Shown: in pieces, positions 22,867 through 29,762 of the stretch | How positions within the stretch are numbered: position 1 is the first letter of the stretch | How the letters are laid out: the number at the start of each line of letters is the position of its first letter | Source of the DNA: Campylobacter coli 76339 | Lineage (GTDB): Bacteria > Campylobacterota > Campylobacteria > Campylobacterales > Campylobacteraceae | Direction of reading: 5' to 3' | Assembly (NCBI GenBank): GCA_000470055.1 | Contig: HG326877.1 | Location: 1,129,661-1,193,660, forward strand | DNA: 64,000 nt | The notes under the pieces: model-generated | Seen by the model: the letters and a program-made list of their open reading frames with translations, nothing else | Told to the model about the DNA's origin: nothing | Database searches by the model: none | Translations under genes and position numbers: made by a program

Positions 22867-22886
22867 TTTGAAAACTATAATTTATC
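22867..22886. repeat. Partial second copy of the difH-like sequence
   Basis: The 16 bases TTGAAAACTATAATTT (22868-22883) repeat the left arm and centre of the difH candidate, but the right arm is changed to ATC instead of TCAA. A similar TATTTTGTA lead-in precedes both copies. The copies are in the same orientation, 165 bp apart. Confidence 0.65.
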
Positions 22887-23010
22887 TTTTTTAAAATCTC
22901 AAATAAAATATATCTTGATATATCATCATATATATTTATCAAAATAATATAAAAATGATAATTTATAAAATATAAAGAAATACCCTATTCTTTTAAAATT
23001 ACACATCAAA

Positions 23011-23026
23011 ACATTTTCTAAATTTT
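23011..23026 (+). repeat. 16-bp repeat upstream of dsbB
   Basis: ACATTTTCTAAATTTT occurs identically at 23807-23822, upstream of dsbA. The core CATTTTCTAA occurs a third time at 24532-24541, upstream of the 46-codon gene. Each copy lies 73-109 bp before a start codon. Confidence 0.55.
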
Positions 23027-23059
23027 ATTTTTTTAAGAATGTATTTATTATTAAGCTTT

Positions 23060-23065
23060 TATAAT
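23060..23065 (+). promoter_or_regulatory. Promoter -10 of dsbB
   Basis: TATAAT 49 bases upstream of the dsbB start, without a clear -35 but after T-rich sequence, as is usual in Campylobacter. AAGGAG follows at 23091-23096. Confidence 0.55.
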
Positions 23066-23108
23066 GATTGCTTGTCTGTAAGTATTATTTAAGGAGTAAA
23101 AAAGCAAG

Positions 23109-23804
23109 GTGAAAAATTTATATTGGATTGATTGTTTTTCTAAATGGCAAGATACGCGTAGTCCTTGGCTTATTATGAGTATTACGATGGTGGGTCTTGT
23201 TTTCATAGCGCATTTTTTATTTCAAGAGTATTTTTATATGAGACCTTGCGAACAATGTGTTTATATAAGATTAGATATGCTAATTATAGCTTTAGGAGGT
23301 GTCATTGCGCTGATAAATCCTAAAAATGCCGTGATTAAAATTCTCGCCTATACCTTAGCTTTTTATGGAATTTGGCTTGGAATAGAACATTCATGGACTT
23401 TAAATCGCATTCATGAAGCTATCAGCACTGAAAATCCTTTTGGTGGTGTCAATGGATGTCGCGATATTCCACTCTACCCTTTTAATCTAGCTTTACACGA
23501 ATGGTTTCCCTCTTGGTTTAAACCCATAGGACAATGCGGAATGGATTTTCCTATGGTTCCAAATTCTATTCATTTAAACGTTTTTCAAGATTTTTTTGTA
23601 GGAAAAAATGGGCTTTACAGCAATGGTTGGTTTCTAATCCCTAGTTTGAAATTTATGAATATGGCCACTTGTTGCTTTATAGCATTTTTATGCTCTTTGA
23701 TTTTACTTTTTATAATGTTTATAAGCTATGTTTTTAGCCAAAAAAGAATTATTTTTATCATCATTACTATAGGATTGGTTTTAATACTAAAGATACTAGG
23801 GTGA
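23109..23804 (+). CDS. dsbB: Disulfide bond oxidoreductase DsbB
   Basis: Inner-membrane protein that re-oxidises DsbA and passes electrons to quinone. The 231-aa sequence has the DsbB/DsbI plan: four membrane helices, a first cysteine pair Cys47-x-x-Cys50 (MRPCEQCVY) and a second periplasmic pair Cys117 and Cys143, plus an extra C-terminal hydrophobic helix. The start is a GTG with AAGGAG 12 bases upstream, a longish spacing. dsbA follows after 76 bp, matching its role. It resembles C. jejuni Cj0865, but there dsbB lies with astA, whereas here no arylsulfotransferase gene is present. DsbI is the alternative name for this helix-extended type. Confidence 0.88.
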   Translation: MKNLYWIDCFSKWQDTRSPWLIMSITMVGLVFIAHFLFQEYFYMRPCEQCVYIRLDMLIIALGGVIALINPKNAVIKILAYTLAFYGIWLGIEHSWTLNRIHEAISTENPFGGVNGCRDIPLYPFNLALHEWFPSWFKPIGQCGMDFPMVPNSIHLNVFQDFFVGKNGLYSNGWFLIPSLKFMNMATCCFIAFLCSLILLFIMFISYVFSQKRIIFIIITIGLVLILKILG

Positions 23805-23806
23805 AG

Positions 23807-23822
23807 ACATTTTCTAAATTTT
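23807..23822 (+). repeat. 16-bp repeat upstream of dsbA
   Basis: Second copy of ACATTTTCTAAATTTT, directly after the dsbB stop and 59 bp before the dsbA start codon (74 bp from its first base). It may be an operator or merely a duplicated leader. Confidence 0.55.
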
Positions 23823-23880
23823 GCTTATTTATCCTTTTTAAATAGAATTGCTTTTTATATTTGATTAAGGATAAATACCC

Positions 23881-24519
23881 ATGTTTAAAAAGATGACAAA
23901 AATTTTAACAAGTTTGAGTCTTGTTTGTACTTTTGCGATGGCAGATGATTTTATCACTCTATCAGAAGCTTTGCCTGATTCTAAAAATTCTGTTATAGAA
24001 GCTTTTTCTTATAAATGCATACATTGTTATAATCACCATAAATTTGGTACCTTAGAAAAACTCAGAGAAGCTTTTCCAAATTTGAATTTTAAACTCTATC
24101 CTGTAAGCTTAATGAATGGAGAATATGCAAACGAACTTAATGAACTCTTTGCCTTTGCTCAGTTTAAAGATGAACAAAATAGTAAGGATGCTAGCTATAG
24201 CGATAGTCTATCGCATAAACTTGCCGATGTTTATTTTGTAGTTTATTTCATAAATAAACAAACTGATTTTTCAAATTTGGATGAATTTTATGATATAGGT
24301 TTAAAAGCTATGGGTGTAGACAAAAACGAAGTGTTGAATTTTTTAAATACTCCTAAGGCTAAAGAAATTTTAAATGAATTTAAAAGAGCCAATGATATAG
24401 CTAGAACCTATGGAACCCCTACTTTTGTTGTAAATGGGAAATATCAAATCAATCCTAGCGCAATCGGATCAATGCAGGATTTAGAAAATATCGTTAAAAA
24501 ACTTAGCAATATGCCATAA
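23881..24519 (+). CDS. dsbA: Periplasmic thiol:disulfide oxidoreductase DsbA
   Basis: Introduces disulfide bonds into exported proteins. The 212-aa precursor has a signal peptide (1 to about 21, cleavage after FAMA), a thioredoxin fold with active site Cys46-Ile-His-Cys49 (YKCIHCYNH), a helical insertion and the cis-proline loop YGTPTFVVNGKY near 175. The CIHC dipeptide is a variant of the E. coli CPHC and fits the epsilonproteobacterial DsbA1 type. AAGGA lies about 11 bases before the ATG. dsbB upstream is its probable oxidant. Confidence 0.93.
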   Translation: MFKKMTKILTSLSLVCTFAMADDFITLSEALPDSKNSVIEAFSYKCIHCYNHHKFGTLEKLREAFPNLNFKLYPVSLMNGEYANELNELFAFAQFKDEQNSKDASYSDSLSHKLADVYFVVYFINKQTDFSNLDEFYDIGLKAMGVDKNEVLNFLNTPKAKEILNEFKRANDIARTYGTPTFVVNGKYQINPSAIGSMQDLENIVKKLSNMP

Positions 24520-24526
24520 AATAAAA

Positions 24527-24558
24527 CAATGCATTTTCTAACACTAGATAATGCATTG
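24527..24558. terminator. Stem-loop after dsbA
   Basis: CAATGCATT (24527-24535) pairs perfectly with AATGCATTG (24550-24558) over a 14-nt loop, 8 bases after the dsbA stop. There is no immediate T run, so termination is possible but not typical; the loop contains the third CATTTTCTAA copy. Confidence 0.45.
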
Positions 24559-24640
24559 AAATTTAAATTAAATTTTTTAATGCAAAAATAAAGTTGTTTA
24601 GTTATAATTTGCTTCGCAATATTTTTAAAGGTTATTTTTG

Positions 24641-24781
24641 ATGAAAAATTTAAGCATTCAAGAAAAAAAAGATCTTGATAACTGTGTTTTTAAGACTCTT
24701 GGAGAAAAAGAGCCTTCTACTTTAGCACTTTTGCTAAAAACAATACTTTCAAAATTAAAAACTTTCTTTTACTCTAAATAA
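24641..24781 (+). CDS. Small uncharacterised protein (46 aa)
   Basis: ATG preceded by AAAGG at 9 bases and by a TATAAT at 24603-24608, so a real transcription unit is likely. The product is lysine-rich with a hydrophobic/amphipathic C-terminal half (STLALLLKTILSKLK) and a single Cys15. Its end overlaps the convergent periplasmic-protein gene by 13 bp. The position fits C. jejuni Cj0878. Its place after dsbB-dsbA and its size recall the small Dba protein of the C. jejuni dba-dsbI operon, but I cannot confirm homology. Function unknown. Confidence 0.65.
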   Translation: MKNLSIQEKKDLDNCVFKTLGEKEPSTLALLLKTILSKLKTFFYSK

Positions 24782-25401
24782 TACCATTTAAAATCATTTT
24801 TTGTAAAAGAAATATTCTTAAAAGATGGGGCTTGTATAAAAAACTTACATTCCTTATCTAAGTTTTCTATTCCATAGACTTTCATAGCCATTCTAGAATT
24901 ATGTCTTGCAAGCTCTATACCTACGCAAGCTTGATTATTGATCTTATAAAGAAGCGTGCCACCTTCTTTTTTATCCATATTTAAAATACTTAAATTTTTG
25001 TTTTTACTCATATCTTGTATGTTATCACTAAAAGCAAAACGCAATTTATAATATATCATAATATCTTGCATGGCCTTTTTAAGATCTTGCAAATTCTCAT
25101 GGATAATATATCCATCATTTTTATATAATTTTAAAAAGTCATCATTAAGAAATTTTTGAAATTCGGTATCTTTGCTTAATTTTTGACATTCATTATAGCT
25201 TTTAAGAATTCTCACCTGCCCTGCTTCTATTAAAAGATCAAGACAATTTTTATTATTTTGTGAAAATTGTATCAATTTAACTTCTTGAATTTTAAAATCT
25301 TTATTGGGCTTTTTTTCATATGCAAAATCATTAAGTTTTTCATAAACATTAGCGAGCGATAGAGAACAAAAGCCTATAAGTATCGGAAGTATTTTTTTCA
25401 T
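24769..25401 (-). CDS. Uncharacterised periplasmic protein
   Basis: 210 aa with a signal peptide at 1-17 (MKKILPILIGFCSLSLA). The mature part is rich in Lys and Asn with four cysteines at most (NNKCLDLL, YNECQKL, NQACVGIEL, DKECKFF), which may form two disulfides; this would suit its place opposite the dsb genes. It is the last gene of a minus-strand group that begins with the Rrf2 gene, overlapping the 80-aa gene by 4 bp. Counterpart of Cj0879c. I recognise no domain. Confidence 0.8.
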   Translation of the reverse strand: MKKILPILIGFCSLSLANVYEKLNDFAYEKKPNKDFKIQEVKLIQFSQNNKNCLDLLIEAGQVRILKSYNECQKLSKDTEFQKFLNDDFLKLYKNDGYIIHENLQDLKKAMQDIMIYYKLRFAFSDNIQDMSKNKNLSILNMDKKEGGTLLYKINNQACVGIELARHNSRMAMKVYGIENLDKECKFFIQAPSFKNISFTKNDFKWYYLE

Positions 25402-25640
25402 TGAAAAAACTCTGGGTGTTGATTTTTTAAAAATTCCACCACTTCTAAAACTTCATCAACTCCTTCTTTATTTGAATTTTCCAAGACGCTATCTATATTG
25501 TCTATATAAGCTTCTATAGCGCTTTCTAGCTTCTCTCTTTTAACACCCGCATACAAAAGCATAGCTTCTAAAACTATGCTTAATTCATATCTTAGATCTT
25601 CTAATTCATTTTTTAAATTTTTATTGTGTGTTTGTGGCAT
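25398..25640 (-). CDS. Small acidic helical protein
   Basis: 80 aa, no signal or membrane segment. It appears wholly alpha-helical (NLKNELEDLRYELSIVLEA; then EKLESAIEAYIDNIDSVLE) and acidic. It overlaps the DHH gene by 20 bp and the next gene by 4 bp, so it is co-translated with both. Counterpart of Cj0880c. It could be a partner of the phosphoesterase, but nothing in the sequence proves that. Confidence 0.78.
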   Translation of the reverse strand: MPQTHNKNLKNELEDLRYELSIVLEAMLLYAGVKREKLESAIEAYIDNIDSVLENSNKEGVDEVLEVVEFLKNQHPEFFQ

Positions 25641-26673
25641 CTGAATTTCCTTTTTTGAGTTCTTTACTTTTTATCAAATCAACGATTTGAGCTTTGATAT
25701 AGTTATAATTTGCTCCATCTTTATAAGCCGCAAAAAGCCCACCACTAGCATTTTTATGCCCTCCTCCACCTACTAGCTTTTTAGCCATCAAGCTTACATC
25801 AACCTTACCATTTGCACGAAAGCTTAAAGTTTTTCTAGAACTTACATCGATGAAAAAATCATAGTCAGGATTTTTAACTAAAAATTCATTACCTATGACA
25901 GAGGTATTGCCTATATTTGAAGTAAGAATTCCCTTATGGCCTTCATACTCTATACTGAATTCTTCTTTTAACTCACTCAGTTTTTCTACTACAAAATAAG
26001 AGATGAGATTAGAAAGAGTATCGTCATGATCTTTAGCAAAAAAATCTTTTTTGATAAAATGGATAGCATTATCAAGCAAAATATGTGAATTAGGTTGATT
26101 TATAAATTTTCTTGCTCTTTCAAGCAAGAAAAACATATAAAAAACTTGCGCTTGCTTAAACATCACGCGATTAATTTCTTTTGCATTTGCAATCAAACCC
26201 AAAAAAACTTTTCCAAGTTCAAAATTCGCATCCTCGCTTAACCAAATATCAACAGCATTTACAACCTGAGCAAAATTTAAAAGTTCTAAATCAGGCTTAC
26301 AAATTTTAGAGAAAAAATCATAAGTAATTTTAGTCGCACATCTTTTATTATCTAGCAAATACCATGCATATTTTTGAGCACATTCTTCACCGCTTTGATG
26401 GTGATCTAATAAAAAGATTTTGATATTTTTTTCTTTGCAAATTTTATCAAATTCTTCGCACTGATTTAAATTCAAATTCAAATCAGTGATTAAAATAATA
26501 GCCTGCCCAAAGCTATTATCTTTTTCTATATCTGCTAAAATCGCATTGAAATTTTCATTGATTTCTTTACCATAATTAGAATTATAAAAATTTACATTTT
26601 TAAAATAAAAATTGACTATATATTGACAAGCATAACCATCAAGATCAGTATGTGAAAGATGATAAATTTTCAT
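25621..26673 (-). CDS. DHH/DHHA1-family phosphoesterase
   Basis: 350 aa. Metal-binding motifs of the DHH superfamily are clear: HTDLDGYAC (Asp10, Asp12), LITDLN, LLDHHQSG and NAVDIWL. The C-terminal DHHA1 domain ends in GGGGHKNASGGLF, the substrate-binding glycine motif. Relatives include nanoRNA and cyclic-dinucleotide phosphodiesterases and RecJ. The short, membrane-free form favours a small oligonucleotide or nucleotide substrate, but this is inference. It starts 8 bp after the flhA stop. Counterpart of Cj0881c. Confidence 0.88.
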   Translation of the reverse strand: MKIYHLSHTDLDGYACQYIVNFYFKNVNFYNSNYGKEINENFNAILADIEKDNSFGQAIILITDLNLNLNQCEEFDKICKEKNIKIFLLDHHQSGEECAQKYAWYLLDNKRCATKITYDFFSKICKPDLELLNFAQVVNAVDIWLSEDANFELGKVFLGLIANAKEINRVMFKQAQVFYMFFLLERARKFINQPNSHILLDNAIHFIKKDFFAKDHDDTLSNLISYFVVEKLSELKEEFSIEYEGHKGILTSNIGNTSVIGNEFLVKNPDYDFFIDVSSRKTLSFRANGKVDVSLMAKKLVGGGGHKNASGGLFAAYKDGANYNYIKAQIVDLIKSKELKKGNSDATNTQ

Positions 26674-26681
26674 TGATTTCC

Positions 26682-28859
26682 TTAAAGTTCTATCCTGATA
26701 ATACCTTCGGTATTAAAATTTGTATTTTCCGCTATTTCTGCAAAACTGAGAACAACTATATTAATATTAAAATTATAACAAATATCAGCGATAAATTTTC
26801 TAAGTTGCGGTTCAACGCAAAGTATAAAAGGCTTGATACGCCCATTTGCTACCGCAGCAACTTCAGCCCTTAAAGTATCTACCAAAGTTCCCGTTTGTGC
26901 TACGCTTAAAGGTAGGTGATAACTACCGTCTCTAAATTGCACATTTTCCATTAAAACTGCAGAGCTAGCAGAGTCTAGAATGAAAATATCCAAATTTCCT
27001 TTATCGTCAAGATACATGTTGGTAATCATTCTGGCCAAAGATGCTCTTACATGCTCTATGATCATATCAAAGCTCTTGCTTACTTCAGCAATATCGCTTA
27101 CAGATTCTAAAATAGTCAGCATATCTTTAATAGGTATATTGTGTTTGAGCAAGTCTTTAAGAATTTTTTGGATAAGACTTACAGGAGCTACACCTAAAGC
27201 ACCTTCTACTATAATTGGATAATCATTTTTAACCTTATCAAGAAGATTTTGTACTTCTTGGCGTGTAAGGAGTTCGCTTGCGTGTGCCTTGATAAGCTCG
27301 CTCATATGCGTTGAGATCACACTTGCTGGATCTATAACTATATAGCCATTTAAAGTTGCTTCATCTTTTAAATTTGAATCTATCCAAAGTGCATCAGAAT
27401 TAAAAGCAGGTTCTTTTGTAGCAATCCCTTCAATCTCTTCTGTGATAAAGCCACTATCCATAGCCAAATACTTATCAGGGTAAATTTCAGCACTTGCTAT
27501 AGATACACCCTTTAGTTTAAAGCTGTATTCATTAGGCTTAAGTCGTAAATTATCCCGAATTCTAATTTTAGGCATTAAAAAACCTAAGCTCTCAGCAATA
27601 CTTCTTCTCATAGAGCGAATTCTTTCAGTTAATTCGGTTTCGGCAAGTTTTATCAAACCATAACCTAGTTCAAGTTCTAAAATTTCAACCTTAAGTATAT
27701 CATTTATTTTATGCTCTTCTTCTTTTAGAATTTCTTCTTCGCTTTTTTTGGCAGGAGCAGGAGCTCCACTAGCCCCACCCGCTCCACTTGCAGCATTAGC
27801 CGCACTTGCTTTTGCTTTTTTAGGTGTATTGACTTCAATTTTACCCTCTTTTACTTGCTTGGTTAGATAACCAAGTGCTAAAAATACCAAAGCCATAAAA
27901 CCTAATGATAAATGTGGCAAACCTGGAACAAGAGCAAAGATAAAAAGAACAAAACCCACAATCAAAAGTGTTCGATACTCGCTTAAAAGCTGTGTCAATG
28001 TCCCTTCAGCAAAATTTTCCTCATCTTTACTTGCACGGGTGATGATGATAGCCGTTGCTGTAGAAGTGATAAGTCCTGGAATTTGTGATACAAGACCATC
28101 GCCTATAGTAAGTATAGTATAAGTAGAGGCTGCATCTGCCAAAGCCATATCATGCTGAAAAGCGCCTATTAAGAAGCCGCCTATAATATTTATAATGGTT
28201 ATAATAATACCTGCAACAGCATCCCCTTTGATAAATTTAGAAGAACCGTCCATTGCACCATAGAAATTTGCCTCAGCGATAATTTCTTGACGCCTTGCTC
28301 TTGCAGTTTGCTCATCGATAAGTCCCGCATTTAAATCCGCATCAATAGCCATTTGCTTTCCTGGCATTGCATCAAGAGTAAATCTTGCTTGTACTTCAGA
28401 AACCCTTGTACTACCTTTGGTTACAACCATAAAGTTAATCAAAACCAAAATACAAAATACAATCACCCCAATGACCATATTTCCACCCACTACAAATTCT
28501 CCAAAAGCTGCGATAATCTCACTCACCGCCGCAGGACCATTTTGCCCTTCACTTAGAATCATTCTCGTAGTCGCTATATTTAGAGAAAGTCTAAATAGTG
28601 TGATAATCAAGATAAGAGTTGGAAAAGTAGTTAAATCTGTTGGTTTGGGAATATAAATAGAAATTAAAATAATAAGTACCGATAAAGCAATACTTAAAGC
28701 CAAGAAAAAGTCCAAAATAGGACTTGGTAAAGGAACAATAATAATAGCTAAAATACATACTATAAATCCAACGATAGTAAGACTTTTAGCTCTTAATACA
28801 GGACCAATTAAGGGTCCTAAAAAAGGAAAAACAAGATCGACTAATTTATTTTTTGCCAT
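26682..28859 (-). CDS. flhA: Flagellar export gate protein FlhA
   Basis: Core of the flagellar type III export gate in the inner membrane. 725 aa: about eight membrane helices in residues 15-330, the conserved cytoplasmic loop between helices (about 140-205, SEVQARFTLDAMPGKQMAID), an Ala/Gly/Pro-rich linker near 350-375, and the large C-terminal cytoplasmic domain that docks chaperone-substrate complexes. In Campylobacter FlhA and the export apparatus are also needed to signal FlgSR activation of sigma-54 genes; flgS lies about 7 kb away. It overlaps the Rrf2 gene by 14 bp. Confidence 0.96.
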   Translation of the reverse strand: MAKNKLVDLVFPFLGPLIGPVLRAKSLTIVGFIVCILAIIIVPLPSPILDFFLALSIALSVLIILISIYIPKPTDLTTFPTLILIITLFRLSLNIATTRMILSEGQNGPAAVSEIIAAFGEFVVGGNMVIGVIVFCILVLINFMVVTKGSTRVSEVQARFTLDAMPGKQMAIDADLNAGLIDEQTARARRQEIIAEANFYGAMDGSSKFIKGDAVAGIIITIINIIGGFLIGAFQHDMALADAASTYTILTIGDGLVSQIPGLITSTATAIIITRASKDEENFAEGTLTQLLSEYRTLLIVGFVLFIFALVPGLPHLSLGFMALVFLALGYLTKQVKEGKIEVNTPKKAKASAANAASGAGGASGAPAPAKKSEEEILKEEEHKINDILKVEILELELGYGLIKLAETELTERIRSMRRSIAESLGFLMPKIRIRDNLRLKPNEYSFKLKGVSIASAEIYPDKYLAMDSGFITEEIEGIATKEPAFNSDALWIDSNLKDEATLNGYIVIDPASVISTHMSELIKAHASELLTRQEVQNLLDKVKNDYPIIVEGALGVAPVSLIQKILKDLLKHNIPIKDMLTILESVSDIAEVSKSFDMIIEHVRASLARMITNMYLDDKGNLDIFILDSASSAVLMENVQFRDGSYHLPLSVAQTGTLVDTLRAEVAAVANGRIKPFILCVEPQLRKFIADICYNFNINIVVLSFAEIAENTNFNTEGIIRIEL

Positions 28860-29256
28860 TATGATTCATAATATCCGCTAGGGTGATGGAATCCAAAAAT
28901 TCATCTACTTTATTTTGTAAATTTATAAGTATTGGCATAAGAGCACAATTTTCTTCTTTATTATTAGGACACACTCCACCACTGCATTCGAAAACGCTTA
29001 CTTCTTTCTTTTCTGCACTATTGACAATCTCTTTTATACTGTATTGGCTTGGCTCTTTAATAAGAGCAAATCCACCCTTAGCACCCTTAAAAGATTTTAA
29101 TAAATCATCTTTAGCTAGAGTTTGTAAAATTTTCGCCAAAAAACTTTTAGGAATATTAAGCTCTAACGCCAAAGAATCAACATCTTGAGGATTTTCTTTA
29201 TGAGCGATATAAATTAAAGAAAGTAAAGCATATTCGCTAGCTTTGGTAAATAGCAC
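28846..29256 (-). CDS. Rrf2-family transcription regulator with Fe-S cysteines
   Basis: 136 aa. N-terminal winged helix (about 1-70, KASEYALLSLIYIA and a recognition helix in NIPKSFLAKIL). Then come the three cysteines that bind an iron-sulfur cluster in IscR/NsrR relatives: Cys91, Cys96 and Cys104 (ECSGGVCPNNKEENC). So it is probably a redox, nitric-oxide or Fe-S-status sensor. It is the first gene of the operon with flhA, overlapping it by 14 bp, which is an unexpected pairing. Counterpart of Cj0883c. Regulon not visible. Confidence 0.9.
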   Translation of the reverse strand: MLFTKASEYALLSLIYIAHKENPQDVDSLALELNIPKSFLAKILQTLAKDDLLKSFKGAKGGFALIKEPSQYSIKEIVNSAEKKEVSVFECSGGVCPNNKEENCALMPILINLQNKVDEFLDSITLADIMNHNGKK

Positions 29257-29381
29257 GGATTTCTCCTTATTATTAATAAAAAAATAGTTTTAATTATAAT
29301 AAAAAAATCTTAGAAAATGGCTTAAAAAATTATAATTTGAAACGAAAATGTAAATTTCAGCTTATTTTTTGTTTTATTTGA

Positions 29382-29387
29382 TATAAT
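29382..29387 (+). promoter_or_regulatory. Promoter -10 of rpsO
   Basis: TATAAT after a T-rich stretch, 36 bases before the rpsO start. A strong AGGAGG (29411-29416) follows six bases before the ATG. Confidence 0.65.
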
Positions 29388-29422
29388 CTTAGCTTTTAAA
29401 ATCACCAATCAGGAGGTCTATC

Positions 29423-29695
29423 ATGGCTTTGGATTCGGCTAAAAAAGCAGAAATTGTTGCGAAATTCGCTAGAAAAGCGGGCGATACTGGCTCGACAGAA
29501 GTTCAAGTAGCACTTTTAAGTGCGAGAATTGCAGAACTTACAGAACATTTAAAAATCTACAAAAAAGATTTTTCTTCAAGATTAGGACTTTTAAAACTTG
29601 TAGGTCAAAGAAAAAGACTTTTAGCTTATCTAAAAAGAAAAGATTACAATTCTTATAGTAAATTAATTACAGAATTAAATCTTAGAGATAAATAA
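29423..29695 (+). CDS. rpsO: 30S ribosomal protein S15
   Basis: Primary binder of the central domain of 16S rRNA. 90 aa, with the conserved [15 protein letters not shown] and the C-terminal [12 protein letters not shown]. Strong AGGAGG ribosome site. It is a single-gene unit between the divergent Rrf2 gene and the convergent ftsK, with its own promoter and a stem-loop after the stop. Confidence 0.97.
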   Translation: MALDSAKKAEIVAKFARKAGDTGSTEVQVALLSARIAELTEHLKIYKKDFSSRLGLLKLVGQRKRLLAYLKRKDYNSYSKLITELNLRDK

Positions 29696-29702
29696 AAATT
29701 TA

Positions 29703-29723
29703 CAAGCCCTAAAAAAGGGCTTG
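29703..29723. terminator. Terminator between rpsO and ftsK
   Basis: CAAGCCC (29703-29709) pairs with GGGCTTG (29717-29723) over a 7-nt A-rich loop, 8 bases after the rpsO stop. A/T-rich sequence on both sides could serve both strands; the T tract is not perfect. Confidence 0.65.
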
Positions 29724-29762
29724 CTCTTCAAATCATTCTTTAATCTTTTAAATTATCAAATT

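Larger units (their letters stand above)
22528..23108. other. Long gene-free, very AT-rich region between xerH and dsbB
   Basis: About 580 bp with no open frame I would call a gene on either strand. It holds the difH-like palindrome at 22703-22722, a partial copy at 22867-22886, runs of alternating TA around 22900-22945, a CATTTTCTAA repeat copy at 23011-23026 and a dsbB promoter near 23060. It is the longest non-coding stretch in the window. Confidence 0.85.

Noticed and set aside
22901-22945. TA-rich palindromes near the dif region as a replication or regulatory site
   Set aside because: At this base composition such imperfect AT palindromes occur by chance, and no repeated box or protein-binding pattern could be recognised.
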